NCBI RefSeq assembly: GCF_964340395.1
Contig: NC_135554.1
Span: 23,446,592 to 23,510,591 of the forward strand
DNA from: Glandiceps talaboti
Taxonomy: Eukaryota; Hemichordata; Enteropneusta; Spengelidae
Direction of reading: 5' to 3'
Length of the DNA stretch: 64,000 nucleotides
Shown here piece by piece: positions 13,156-30,000 of the stretch (the stretch's first letter is position 1; each line of letters starts with the position of its first letter). The notes below the pieces were generated by a model. That model was not told where the DNA came from. It ran no database searches and worked only from the letters and a program-made list of their open reading frames with translations. Both the position numbers and the translations under genes were made by a program.

Positions 13156-13667
13156 CTTTGTTTCTTTGTTTGTTTGTTTGTTTGTTTGTTTGTTTGTTTG
13201 TGGGGCCTCCTGTGGTGCAATTGAAGAGTAGGGATTGAACAAGTATACTGTGATAAATAAAACTAACCATAAGTAGATAGTTTTCATACAACTTGAGACA
13301 GGCAATCTGTGTAGGTTGATAGAATTCAGTTGTAAAATGTGAGGTGTTAATTACATATGCTATTCTAGATGAAGGACAGTCATTGTCAACAATGTCTTAA
13401 AGTTTATATTTCTGTGCTACCAGTATAACTTTACAGTGTCACGTATTATGTAAACCCGAATGGCAAGACAACCTATTTCTTAGGAAGGAATCATTTTGTT
13501 TTTTCTTGAATGAAAATACAACTACCCTATAGAAATTCACTTTTATACACTTGTAGAGATATCATCTCACCATGAAAACTGCATGCACTCCATGAAATAA
13601 CAATCATCTATGGAAAATATTTTTATATTCACAAATTTCACCGAAGTATACAGCTACACATCATATT

Positions 13668-14440
13668 ACAAGGAAAGGAAACCTTGTGAATTCACTATGT
13701 TTAATAACTCTTTGGATGTTATATGAGATATAATGTGTTGGTTTCAGTCATTTTCACTTATCCGTACGGAGCTGGCAGCAATCAGAACTTACGCGGAAGT
13801 GACATATAGGCCTTGTGAGGCAACTTCTGTTAAACATATTGTAGACTGTTTCTATTGTTATTGTAATTAAGTAACAATACAAGCAGTTGACAATACGTTG
13901 TCTAGTTAGCATATTTGTATGAAGTGATTACTGATTGATGTCTTCTATTTTCTGACCTGGGCATCTGTAACATCTTCTGATCTATTTTGGGTTTTATTGT
14001 CTCATCAAATGTGATAAATTTGATATCCTAATCTTCAAGTTTTAGTTATCTCTTTCAAACGGAATATTGCAGAACAGTATTTGCTATCCAGAGAGAATAT
14101 ATTACTCGTGGATCCAAGAATCAATAGGATAGTACAATAGTTACTTTGGAATGGTAAATTGGAAACAAATGAGACATTTCGATCTGTCTCCTACAGACCT
14201 TGGTCATGCAATGATTTAATTATTCAGTCTCTCTCTAAACTCTCCTTGTTATCCAAGGTTTTTGAAATGCTGTATTTTATCAGCAAAATATCAAAAAAGT
14301 AAGAAAATGAAAACCCAACATAGGTCAGAAGGTGTTGTGTGCTGTATTTGTGGATGAAACCAATCAATGTATTTCATCTCATTTTATATATAACCTCATA
14401 GTTTTGTATTAAACATAGTGAATTCATTCCTTCACCTTCA
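13668..14440. mobile_element. interspersed repeat family B, copy 1
   Basis: Begins CTTGTGAATTCACTATGTTTA and TAATGTGTTGGTTTCAGTCA, and ends with inverted versions (GATGAAACCAATCAATGTAT, AAACATAGTGAATTCATTCC). A related shorter copy is at 61972-62357. Inverted ends suggest a DNA transposon derivative. Confidence 0.65.
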
Positions 14441-15469
14441 AAGCTTTCAGTGCCTTAGTAAACTATACTAGCAGGGGTATTATAAGAAGTAGGAAGAAGT
14501 AGTGACAAATATTTGTATTAATTTTAAATGATAAAAGACTGATGTTTTCTGTTTCTGACTTAAGCACATGTGTGCTGTATTTGTATAACTTTCCTGTATT
14601 GTTTCATCATATGTGTTTGTGTATTTTACACATTGTTGGCACCTTTCTTGATCAAGCCGCTCTAAAAACTACATACTGTTTTGCTATAGAATGTTCTTAA
14701 TAAATAAAAAGATGCCATCAAAAATACTTGCTAACTTGAATGTCTAGTATATAATTGATGTGAGAGAAATGCAACATATTTTGTGAAAGCAACAGTAACA
14801 TGAAAAACAGAGAAAAAAATAGGGTTACTCTTAAAGGAACACAAAGTCCTTTAGGTTGATAAAAAAAAATTAACACCCACCGATCCATTTCCATTTCATT
14901 CTTGTGTATATCAATACGAAATATATAATTTCAATGGACAAAGAAATATAATGTCCTTAAAACGCGGATGATTTCAAGCGTCCTGATTGGCTTATTCGAT
15001 GGCTGTGTCCCACCCCTCTGTATTACTAGTAATAGTCTTGCTGCTAGACCGCTCGGGCTATTCTGCTCACTTTGAAGACAGGCGAAGGTCACTAGTGAGG
15101 GTGATAGCCTGAATTATTTTTCCATGTTCCATTTTTTGTTCCATTTTTAGCACAACTGAACTGATCAGGTTCAGTAGTGCTATAGGCATGGTGTGGTGTC
15201 TATCCGTCTGCCTGTCCGTGTGTATGTATGTATGTATGTATGTATGTATGTATGTATGTATGTGTGAGTGTGGACGACTTAAACTCAAAAATCAACCGAT
15301 CGATTGCCTTGGTATTTTGTGGGCACATTACTTGTGGTGTCGGGTTGGGAAATTGTTCAAAGCAAAATAATCACAACAGGTGTGTGATTTAAGTCAAAAA
15401 ATGTCATTTTGGGTATAAAATCTTAACTCAAAAACCATTGCGCAGATTGGTGGGAAAGTTGATCTCATC

Positions 15470-15810
15470 AGTGATATGCAAAATATGCCTAGCAACAAGA
15501 CCACTCCCATAGTAACAGCCAAATGTTCGCATATATTGCTAAGATAATAAGGGGGATTAATAGACAAGTAAATAAACATTCAAAAATGTATGCAAATATA
15601 CCGAGCAACAAGACCAAATTCATAGTAACAGCCATATGATGATGGTATATTGCAAAGATAACATCAGGGATTCATAGACAAGTGAACGAACATTCAAAAA
15701 ATGTATGCAAATATGTCCAACAACTTGACCACGCCCATAGCGACTGCCAAATGATCGCGTATATTGAAAATACAACAACAGGGCTGGATAGGCAACAGGC
15801 ACAATCATTC
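15470..15810. repeat. tandem repeat, about 114-bp unit, three copies
   Basis: Copies begin near 15474, 15589 and 15702 with ATGCAAATAT..C.AGCAACAAGACC. Each continues with CATAGTAACAGCCAAATGAT and ATAGACAAGT.AA. It lies just after a TATG microsatellite and a conserved-looking flank, a layout reminiscent of microsatellite-bearing Helitron or MITE elements. Confidence 0.8.
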
Positions 15811-16202
15811 AGCAAATGAACACCTATACCTAGCATAGATCAGCATGTGTATTAACATTTTCATAAACTGTACAGTTTTGCTACAACACCATTGGCGCTG
15901 TTTTTTAATATGTCATATCATGAACTTTAATATTCTGCGATTAAAATGTTTCCGTTAGTTTTTTTAAAGACCAGAAAGTGTACATTTACCTATATGTCAT
16001 GATGACCTTTATTTATATTTTTCCACGTTTTATATCGTAAACAAAGATTTAACTTTTTGTGGCCATGAAACGAAAGATAGCTGCTACACCACTTTGGGTC
16101 TACAGGTTTAGTCCTCTGGTTACTGTTTCATGTGGTCGCGGTTGCTGTCATTAAATCTGTAAACGAAACGTTTGTTACTTACGTACTCTGGCTATCATCG
16201 GG

Positions 16203-19200
16203 ATGAATACTCTACCAGGGTTGTTTTTACAAACTGTATTTGTTCTGACGCTACCAATCCTGCCCGTGACAGACGCTACAGGTTTGTATTAACACATACT
16301 CGTCTTAAATGGAATCTCTTACGTTTCAACGTCAATTTTTTTCGAAAATGATATAAGACCAAGTCAATGTAATAAGTACGTTATTTTCAAATTCATGGGT
16401 TTTTTTATTTCAAGTGTTTTCAACCGATTATAATTGATATACATCAATTGAACTTTAACACGCACGATGCCCTTGACGTAGCAACAAGGGTTATGACATT
16501 TCCTACATGTATTGTCACGTAAATGTTCAAATATATATGTAACCGGCAGACCGTCCTCGTGTCCTTGTTTAATTAATCCAATACATTCTTTAGTATCTCA
16601 TACAATGAAATGAACGCTCGGTTAAAAAGAATGATTGACCCAGATCTAACCTTTGACACGACCCAGAATGATTAACAACATATATTTGACACTTGTTATA
16701 AATGTCCTATGTAATATTTCACAATTTGATGTTTTTGTTATCATTCATTCATTCATTCATTCATTCATTCATCCATTCATTCATTTATTCATTCAAAGCT
16801 TTTTTTTAACATTGAGAGTAATAAATAAATAAATAAATAAATAAATAAATGTCCCGTTCAGTACCAATGAATCAGCGACTTAAAGTGGCACAAACTGAGT
16901 TTATAAGCGTTTACTAAAATGAAAATACTTCCAAAAGACTACGATTAAAATATTCTAGTATAATATTTAATGTCGATGCATGCCTTCTATGACATTACAA
17001 TTTGTGTTTTGGCATTCTTAGAATAGTACTGTTGATTGCATAGTAGGGATGTCATGTACATTTTTTATACGTATGATAAATTACGTCATCGGATCGTTAA
17101 CTTTTCCCGTTTTACTCCTGTGAGACCCACTGTGACTTCTCACTTCACATCACATTAGTCCACTGCATGATTGTCAGCAAAGATTTGATTGACATTGTCT
17201 GATATTACGGTACCTAACCCAAATCCTAACACTCTCCTAACCCTAAGCCTATCCCTAACCGATGTGGATGGAGGAGTGTGATGTCAAATCCCCCAAAATG
17301 CAAATTAGACAATATAATGAGTCAAAATGAAATGTGACCCTCCCCTTATCCCATTTTCTAAAATTGATATAGCCCTCCCCCGAGAACTGATTTGTAAAAG
17401 GAGACCCCCTAATTCCCCTCACCCACCCTTGTAAGTACTGAAGGCTCTCTAATCATCAAATGGATGGATATTGTGCATTTCAGTTTATATGACTGACCAC
17501 TGTGACAAAACAATTACACTTGATGGAGACAGACTGAGATCGCAAAAGGACAAATATTACAAAAATGACGTCGAATGTAAACTGACCTTGCGAGCACCGG
17601 AAAATCTCCAAAAGCTTAAACTTCAGGTAATTATTCGGGTTTTTTATTTTTCAAGCTTTCAATCACAAACATGCAATCGACATATCGTCAGATTTTACAA
17701 GATCCATGGTGGTGCTCTGACCTGTATATGTATGCAAATTTGCCAGCGTGCGTTTTTTTTACCAAACTAAAAGAGAAAATAATAGTCTAACCTGCCATTA
17801 TAGTTAAAATGATGTAGGCTTGGTGTTTCACTCATGCAACGTGACATTTAATACACCCTCCAACAACTTCGTATGCAAAACTAAACAATTACATAGGTGC
17901 TGCACACAGTGGGGATGCAGAAGTAGTAAAGTTGAAATGTTGATTATCAGTTAGAAAATAATCATTTGAAGCCAGTAAAACTATCAAGTCCATGTGTAAT
18001 GTTTTCATTAGAAGCCTGGTTTTACTGCACTGTGAAGGCATACCAATGCTCATCAGTGTTCAATGTGATTGGGCAAAGGATCCTGCTGTGTTTATTGTAT
18101 CCCTGTTATTGTTTCTCTAGAGTTGAAATATGTCTATCTTTGTGTCAAAACGTAATATCCCATGAGTGAAACACCAAACCTACTAGTATATCATTTTAGC
18201 TGCAAGAGATCTTAGTTTTGGTTACCCAGACTCTCACCGCAGGGGCTCTACTACGGCACCACCCACTCGTCTGGGTAGTCTCGTAATAAACCCCCAGCTG
18301 TGGGACTAGTACTCTGGGTAACTGAGACTAAGGTGTTGTATATCACACAACTGAATTGCAATAGTCCCATTTTTTACCTTTCCCTCTTCTCTTCTTAAAC
18401 CCCACTCATTCTTCTGTTGTGGCTACGACCCACGCCTTCCTTCTGCTGTTAAGTTCGAATGGATTGACATGGAGAGAGGCACTCACGGTATTCATGACTG
18501 TAATGATTTCCTGGATATTTATGTAATGGATGAAGACTCCTCCGAACTACTAGACCATATATGTGGTGAATCTACATCCCGGAGAGTTATTACGTCAGAT
18601 ACAGGAGAAATGGATTTACTACTAACAACGAATGAAGTCATCACTTCCAGAGGTTTCTCGCTCATTTTCACAGCTTATAAAGATACGGTCACCCCGAAAG
18701 AGGTTTGTGTGTACACATCATGTACGTTGTTCTCTAGAAATATACAACTATGACAACTCATTCTCACTCTGGATGCTAGTACATTGTTAATGTTCATGTT
18801 CAATGACCTCATAGTGTCTGTTTGTTTGTTTGTTCGTTTGATTATTCTTTATTCGTATATATTACATGTATGTATTGCCGCCTTGCCATCATCTTGAATG
18901 ATACATCGGGGTGGTGGTGCATCTTTCATTTGGTCAATCTTACGCAGTTGCTATTGCAAATCATCTATTCTCTTCATTTATAGTTGGGGAGTGCAGGTTG
19001 AAGGACCAATTCTATTGTGATAGGGATGTTTGTATCGACAAATCTCTAGAGTGCGATTGCAAGAATAATTGTGATGATAGATCCGATAGTCTGGATGAAA
19101 AATACTGCTCTACGTGTAAGGGCGATGAGATATATGGTAGGTTCCAAACACTAAAAATAGAAAACTGTTAATGCATGGCAGGTAGTGATTGATCTATCTT

Positions 19201-19708
19201 TTTGAGGTGTCGATTCATGATAAAAATAGTAAGTTCTTTCCAGTAATCGTAATCTTTGCTTTCTGAACAGTCAACTTTGTATATGGTTATTTCACAGCCA
19301 GTTGGACGCTAAGGGTTTGTCCTGTTCTGTCCTGTTCTGTTCTGTTCTGTTCTGTACTGTATACAATGCAGACTCCTGACAATGGCGTTCGTCAATTAAG
19401 GGTATCAATATATACCTTAGGATAACATGATGACCACTAACCAAAACACACAATCGGTAAACATTGACAATTCTTATATAATACCATAACTGTGTATATT
19501 CATTTCTTAATAAACAGGTTCCGGATTATCAGTGATAGCAATCCTTGGCATACTGGCTGCAATTGGTGTATTTATTACTATCGTGGTGGTTATTATCATT
19601 TTCGTCTATACAAAGAAGTTCTCCAAAAAACAAGATGGCCGACAGAATGTGACACGGGTAGTCCCTGCGACTGATGTTCATGATACGACTCCTGTACTGC
19701 AGAATTGA
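16203..19708 (+). CDS. CUB-LDLa-TM receptor-like protein, paralogue 1
   Basis: Five exons: 16203-16281, 17484-17626, 18454-18706, 18984-19136 and 19518-19708, giving about 272 aa. Exon 1 is a signal peptide (residues 1-26, hydrophobic, then Ala-Thr). Exons 2-3 form one CUB domain with the usual four cysteines (HC...EC; DC...IC) and the NDFLDIY strand. Exon 4 is an LDLa-like module (YC...CIDKSLECDCKNNC...DEKYCSTC). Exon 5 gives GSGLS, a transmembrane helix (about 214-240), a TKKF stop-transfer and a 30-residue tail. The exon plan and phases (1, 0, 1, 1) match paralogues 2 and 3. The exon 3 donor is uncertain: the stronger AG/GTTTGT at 18702 is out of frame with exon 4, so I chose GTGTGT after 18706. 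Ligand unknown; it is probably a type I cell-surface receptor or adhesion protein. Confidence 0.8.
16741..16850. repeat. (ATTC)n and (AAAT)n microsatellites
   Basis: ATTC tetranucleotides run from about 16741 to 16797, followed after a short gap by AAAT units at about 16820-16850. They lie in intron 1 of CUB-LDLa paralogue 1. Confidence 0.9.
16877..17110. repeat. intron-1 segment shared with paralogue 3
   Basis: Starts TTAAAGTGGCACAAACTGAG and continues through TAATGTCGATGCATGCCTTC, CTGTTGATTGCATAGTAGGG and GATAAATTACGTCAT. The same blocks occur in the same order at 31201-31430, in intron 1 of paralogue 3. It is either co-duplicated intron or a transposon present before duplication. Confidence 0.75.
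17210..17262. repeat. degenerate CCTAA-rich, telomere-like stretch
   Basis: Repeated CCTAACCC, CCTAACAC, CCTAACCCTAAG and CCCTAACC units over about 50 bp, resembling a decayed interstitial (CCCTAA)n tract. Confidence 0.5.
17817..18180. mobile_element. TIR element in CUB intron of paralogue 1
   Basis: A 21-bp terminal inverted repeat (left 17816-17836, right 18161-18181) matches at all but one position (GGCTTGGTGTTTCACTCATG). Both ends abut TA, so the target-site duplication is probably TA, as in Tc1/mariner-type MITEs. Length about 364 bp, no coding capacity. A diverged copy sits in the equivalent intron of paralogue 3. Confidence 0.85.
18210..18332. mobile_element. short inverted-repeat element, family C copy 1
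   Basis: Left end CTTAGTTTTGGTTACCCAGA pairs with the right end, whose reverse complement is CTTAGTCTCAGTTACCCAGA. GGGGCT / CCCCCAG blocks sit inside. The family recurs at 53541-54062. Confidence 0.75.
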
Positions 19709-19849
19709 TAATTTATTCCTCACCAAGGAATAATTAGATTTGCGGAGATTTTCACAAAATTAGAAGGACGGGAACTGAACAGAATACAATGTAATACGAT
19801 GTACTATGCACAAGTTAATAAGTTACTGTCTTTGGATAATAAACAGGCT

Positions 19850-20045
19850 TATGACCTGTTCGTTTTACGTCACGGCAACCTGTGTTGACGTCACGTGTTC
19901 TGTGATGCTCGAAATATGTAGTCAAAACGTTTCAAATCGCCATTATTTTTTCCTGAGTTTTCATTTTATTATACTTGAGGAGGTATATACAGTAATTCTT
20001 CCCCAAAATTTTTCTTCGTTCAGCCAAGGAAAATACGAGTGACTA
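19850..20045. mobile_element. interspersed repeat family A, truncated copy
   Basis: Carries the family A blocks GTCAAAACGTTTCAAATCGCC, a poly-T stretch, GAGGTATA and TTTTTCTTCGTTCAGCCA, but stops after GTGACTAAAGGG, so the right arm of the palindrome is missing. Confidence 0.6.
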
Positions 20046-20317
20046 AAGGGAACCTTGTGTACACGCTACATTTCCCAACAATTTAAACATATATTTAGTT
20101 GTTGTTTTTTCGGAATCATTCGTTCTTTTGATGCTGAAAGTAGTATGTTAGTGTTATTTCGTCCTGTCTCTGTTTCTGTTGATAAATATTTTTGTAATAT
20201 TCAATATTTCTACAAGGAACTATCAAAATACGATATATACACACTAAATGTATTTTTTTTTCAAATATGTTAAAGGGGAACACCACTTGAGGGAATAAAG
20301 GTATTTTCATAAAATTA

Positions 20318-20668
20318 GGGTTCTGGAGAGTAATTTCATGATTACACACCAAGAAACACCAAATTGAAATTCTCGTTCATCTCTATTGTTCTTTCGGCGA
20401 TGCATCATTTCCTTATGGGTTCACAGAGACATAAATGTTCATTAGATGAACAATACATATTCATGACTATTTATCTGCTGGAAACAAGTACTTAGGGGTC
20501 ATGAATATTCAATGTGTATCTAATCCATATTCATGTTGCTAAGACCCATGATGCAACATCGTACCACATCGCTTGAAGAATATAGGTGAAAGGGGGTTCA
20601 ATTTGGTGTTTCTTGGGATTGAGCGAAATTTATATGATGTGAAATCGTAAAATAACCCTCCAGAACCC
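20318..20668. mobile_element. TIR element, about 350 bp
   Basis: The ends GGGTTCTGGAGAGTAATTTC and the reverse complement of the right end (GGGTTCTGGAGGGTTATTTT) are inverted repeats. A second inner pair (CAAGAAACACCAAATTGAA) is also inverted. No coding capacity seen. Confidence 0.8.
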
Positions 20669-20726
20669 AACATTATTATACAACAAGTAACACTGAAGTA
20701 AAGCAATTTTTTTCTATGTGCTACAC

Positions 20727-20867
20727 TCATTTATAGCATTCATATCAAGTGTAAAAGTATACTGTTTCAATTGGTTTATTTACAAGCCTAGCATGTTGCC
20801 TTTATATTGTGGTCAGTTACCAAATGAAACAGTATACTTTTATACTTGATATGGATGCTATAAATGA
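20727..20867. mobile_element. hairpin element with 43-bp arms
   Basis: Arms 20727-20769 and 20825-20867 are inverted copies with two mismatches (TCATTTATAGCAT.CATATC). The 55-bp spacer is unrelated. Probably a small foldback or MITE. Confidence 0.85.
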
Positions 20868-20992
20868 TTTTTGTACATACAGAAAACGCTTTACTTTGCT
20901 GTTATGGGTTGTACATATATATAATAACAATGAAGGTGTCTTCTGACGAGTACATTATTCAATGCAATATTAGCTGAATATAATATACTTAA

Positions 20993-20993
<1 letters not shown>

Positions 20994-21079
<86 letters not shown>
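20994..21079. repeat. (TA)n microsatellite
   Basis: About 43 uninterrupted TA dinucleotides. Confidence 0.98.
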
Positions 21080-21083
<4 letters not shown>

Positions 21084-22197
21084 TTATATTAAGGAGTACA
21101 TACCTTTATTACCTGGAATAGCATTCCCCTTTAATGTAAATTGTTGAATGATTAAGATAATGCTGGGACATAATGTCAAACGATGAGATTTTATTGTTGA
21201 CAATAGGTTCAATAAAAAACTAAACTTCGACTTTGATCCCAACTTAATTTACATGGTCGAGATAATGTGCACGTATGCACTCTATCATGAATTTGTTGTC
21301 ATATCAACGTGACCCAAATGTAAACAAACACACATGATAAGCCTGACCTGTCAGGATGTCAAATACTTTGAATGGAGATATCTGTAGTTTGTGGTGACAG
21401 AAAAAAAAACAGGCAGGTCACTCTGTACAAAACATATTGCCACTAGACTTCGTTGCCTCTCATTATTCATTATCAAACAAATCAATAGTGACGTGTCAAA
21501 ATACATCTTGTGACAGTGCACCGCTGCCAACAAAACCCGCTGTGTACTGTAGTCAGATGCAGCCTTAACGAATCAATTTTCTGCATTCATTCGAAAAAGA
21601 TTTTTTAAAAATAGTATAAAGCACTCCCTTGACACAGGTTTTATTTTTATTGATGATTAAAAAGGAAAGTTAAAGCTGTTCGTGTACCCACTGGATCCAC
21701 ATTCCCACTGCTAAAAATGTGTACGGCCGTCTCCCTTTCACCTCTCCCAATTACGGAATATTCCCCACTGCCCCCTGCAAATAATTCTGCTTCAACTTCT
21801 TTTCCCACGTGATATTTACATTCACCATTGATTTATTAAACGCTCAAATAATGTCCACATTGTCTATACACTTCCCTTCTTACATTTTGTTCATTGGCCT
21901 ACTGAAATATCTGGCTATTTTCCTCTCCCAATCACCAATACAAAACATTCCCTCCCCCTGAAAAATCGTGCGCTGGACAGCGAGCTTCGTCGAATGCAAC
22001 TATACAATACACCACACTACACCCCATCATGCCATGACATGTAAGAAAAATTCCACATGCCGTTTCACCGAAACAAGATTTTGAATTGGTATAGCCACAA
22101 AATGAAACCTATTTTAGAGACCCTTCGAGTTTGAGGACCTCAATGTACCAGTTCTAGTGACTGCGTGTAATGCTATACTGGACAGAAAGAGTTCAAG

Positions 22198-27045
<4,848 letters not shown>

Positions 27046-27156
27046 GAAATGTATTATTGCAGCTGACATTTGCATACAGAAAAGAGTGTACAATGAATAG
27101 CAATAGCTATAGCTTACACCCGAACGGTGTACAGCATGAACAAGTTTTTTTGTTCA

Positions 27157-27188
27157 ACCCAGACCATATACTTATATATGGTCTGGGT
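27157..27188 (+). other. perfect 14-bp hairpin in probable 3' UTR
   Basis: ACCCAGACCATATA pairs perfectly with TATATGGTCTGGGT across a CTTA loop, 112 bp after the stop codon of paralogue 2. Confidence 0.8.
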
Positions 27189-27521
27189 GTGTTGTGTTCA
27201 GCCCTAGCCACGTTCTAATAACTTGTTCACTGACACCAAACGCACGTAAAGTTGTACCGTAGTATAGATTACGGCACTAATTTTGTGTACATTTCAGCAG
27301 GACGTGTTTATACATCCCTGATTTCAGTAATATAACGTAAGATAATCATATCTAATTTCGTTTGCCTTTACATTTTAATTCATTTCTGTGTAATTTTAAA
27401 TGGATAGAGCTAACTGATTTTGTACACAATTTTGACAAAATATTCATTCTGGCAAGAAATAAGCCTTCAACAGTATGCGGTATGCAGTATGCAGCCTAGC
27501 TCTGGATATTATAAGCTCAGT

Positions 27522-27588
27522 GAACTCCCGACACATCTCCGTCTCACTCCGACGACACGTCTCACTCCGCGGAGATGTGTCGGAGTTC
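27522..27588 (+). other. 19-bp hairpin in probable 3' UTR
   Basis: GAACTCCCGACACATCTCCG (27522-27541) pairs with 27570-27588 with one bulged C; the loop is 28 nt. It lies 477 bp after the stop of paralogue 2 and is unusually GC-rich for the window. Confidence 0.75.
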
Positions 27589-28072
27589 TCTAAGCGTATA
27601 TTTCATCTGCTTACAAGTTATAATATACAAGTTACAGTTAAGTCCATCCATATTTTCATATCTTAAAATATATGTATATTTTCTTGAATTTTTGTGTGTT
27701 TATTTGATGAAAAAGGATTCATTCAGGATATCCTGTCCAACAAAACCCCTTTCTTTTTTAATTCATCATATATCTCAAGTAATAAAGTTATTAACTGGAT
27801 TTCTCTGTGATAGGGGAAAAACCCCACTTTTCTTGTTGTGAAATAAATTCAGTGCTTTGAATGATGTCGTTTGTGATTGAAAAGACAACAGTTTGTCACT
27901 ATATGGAGTTTTTGCTGGGTGATTTTGTTTCATTTTGAACTTATGTGAATAGCATTCTCATATCATTTACACATGTTGAGTCATGTCTAGCAAAGTGTTA
28001 TAGACATATAACCAAAACGATTCATCACCTTGGTATATCAAGGGACTGACACAGATTATAACTCACAAATAG

Positions 28073-28089
28073 AGGTCACCTAGAGGTCA
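28073..28089 (+). promoter_or_regulatory. DR5 nuclear-receptor element, RARE-like
   Basis: AGGTCA-CCTAG-AGGTCA is two perfect consensus half-sites in direct orientation with a five-base spacer, the arrangement bound by RAR/RXR. It is the first unit of a 33-bp tandem duplication; in the second unit the first half-site is TTGTCA. About 2 kb upstream of paralogue 3. Function is inferred only. Confidence 0.45.
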
Positions 28090-28840
28090 GGTGTAACTAT
28101 GGAATTTGTCACCTGGAGGTCAGGTGTAACTATAGAATCTGTCATTCTAATAAACAATTCCAAGTCGAAAGCTTATGGTACTGAAAACGTGAACTGTTTG
28201 TGCGTTGTAACTTGTAAGTCATGTATAAATAACATGACGTAATTTTTTTGGTTACCAATAAATAAATTAAAACAACGGTCTTGATTCCTGTGAGCTTCCT
28301 TGTGTACTCACCCATTTAAACTACGATTTTTCGAACTTCGTTTTAGTATGTTTGACCCTTACTATTGGACTAGAATGTTACCTTAGTTACAGACTGTCAT
28401 TTAAGACAAAGTGGGAGTGTTGTTATGCCTGCATGATTTATATTATATCTTCTCGACAAGCAAAAACATGCTTTTTCTCGCATGGCCAACTGTGATTTAT
28501 ATGATGAAATATGGTTGCCATGGACGAGTGTGTTATCTGCTGGAGTAGCCTATAATATAAGGCGTGACTTTACCACTGAGCATGCTCAGTGAAAGTAGTG
28601 TACAAATACACAGGCTTTACTCACAAACACGTTTAATTCTTTTTAAGAAACAGAATGAACATTTCGTCCAAGTAATCAGGTCATCTCTATGACTAAACAT
28701 ATCGTTAGAGAAAATGGTGCATCTTGCTCTAAATATCAAATTTTGTAAACAAAGTTAATTTTACGAGTTCCGTGTGAAAGAACAATATGTACCTCCAATT
28801 TTGATTGAATTTAGATTCGTTCATTTAGATTTTTTGTATT

Positions 28841-29142
28841 AAAGTGGCCATATGGATGAGGACTATGTACATATTTTGGATTTTGGATTTATATAACAAA
28901 TTTTTCATGGCTTCCTACTTGCAAAATCATTGTGAAAGAACCAAGTTTGTGTTTGGAACTCAATCCATTGCAAAAACAAACATTTTGCACATTTTATTAA
29001 TCTTTTGGAATTTATTGAGTTACAAACAAGGACTTGGCATATGTTGCTTCACACTGAATTTTCAAGAGAAAGCCATGATAAAATTGTTTTATAAATTAAA
29101 AATCCAAAATAAAAACCCAACCGTCATCCATATGGGCCACTT
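28841..29142. mobile_element. TIR element, about 300 bp
   Basis: The left end AAAGTGGCCATATGGATGAGG is inverted at the right end (reverse complement TAAGTGGCCCATATGGATGA). Inner blocks TTTTGGATTTATATAAC and TTATAAATTAAAAATCC are also inverted. Confidence 0.75.
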
Positions 29143-29279
29143 ACAATTTCATATCGAATTCATATATACATTTCTTCAACTTCTGGCCTCTCTACGTGCA
29201 TTCTGTTATCTCTCTAGTTGGGTTAATCTGTATATTCAGCAAATTAAAATACACTAATTTCACTTATTGGTTATATCAA

Positions 29280-29392
29280 AGGTCAAAGTGCACATTCACT
29301 TCTCTGCAATAAAAATTGACATTTTAGAATTATTTTTACTTTTCCTCTAAAGTATCTAACTTTTTAATGAACAGAGGTCAAGTTTAAGGTCA
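29280..29392 (+). promoter_or_regulatory. further AGGTCA half-sites upstream of paralogue 3
   Basis: AGGTCA-A-AGTGCA at 29280-29292 resembles a DR1 (HNF4/RXR-type) element, and AGGTCA-AGTTTA-AGGTCA at 29375-29392 is a DR6. Both are within 0.8 kb of the gene's TATA box. Sequence match only. Confidence 0.35.
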
Positions 29393-30000
29393 ACAGATAT
29401 TCAAATGGTTGTTTCTGAACAGTGAATTAAGTTTACACTAACCCATACATATACTCAAAAGTCTACACTCATTTCTATCCTGTGTTGTGTTTTGTGTTTT
29501 TCTGTGTCCGAAAGTGAAAGTGAGAATGTGATTTTGGTGATACAAGAATTGAACTTTCACTATTTCTAAACTCCTGACCTCGATTCAAAGTATTACTTAC
29601 AGTTGTCTAAAACGTTTCAACCAAACTTCGCCTTCGCTTCTAAATTCCAGGCGATGAATAGCTATAAAACCTAAAGACAAAAGACTACAAAAAAGACTCT
29701 GTTTTCTGTACTTTTGTTACAAGGAATATGTCCAAGTTAGGCCAAATGTTCCTGAGAAATTGGACCACAAACTAAGAGCATTAATGGTGTGGCCTTGCAG
29801 GCTATTGTTGCCTCGTTGCTGATATGACGTGTACGTTTGCATAGGAAATCACTTCTCAGAAGCCCGGTATTTTCAGTTTAAACTCTGACACCTGATCATG
29901 AGGGCTGAGGTTTAAATTGTGTTCCGACGTCCATCGTGAAAGTCACCCTGGGTTGTTAGATTGCTGTCTAGGGGTGAAGACAGCAGGAAGGTAACACCCT

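Larger units (their letters stand above)
11024..16202. other. intergenic between agrin and first CUB-LDLa gene
   Basis: No coding exon recognised. The stretch contains a long inverted repeat (12895-13155), a repeat-family element (13668-14440), a TATG microsatellite (about 15222-15262) and a three-unit tandem repeat (15470-15810). Near 14980-15070 is a slightly more GC-rich patch to which I assign no function. Confidence 0.6.
19709..22197. other. intergenic between CUB-LDLa paralogues 1 and 2
   Basis: No exon recognised. The stretch holds a family A fragment (about 19850-20045), a TIR element (20318-20668), a perfect-looking hairpin element (20727-20867), an AT microsatellite (20994-21079) and otherwise unremarkable AT-rich sequence. 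Confidence 0.65.
27046..30000. other. paralogue 2 3' UTR and intergenic region
   Basis: No further exon recognised. Two hairpins (27157-27188 and 27522-27588) lie soon after the stop. AATAAA candidates are at about 27842 and 28258. A DR5-like AGGTCA pair is at 28073-28089, and a TIR element at 28841-29142 underlies the only long open frame (28844-29257). Confidence 0.6.

Noticed and set aside
28844-29257. 137-codon plus-strand frame
   Set aside because: It lies over an inverted-repeat element and has AT-driven composition with no recognisable domain.
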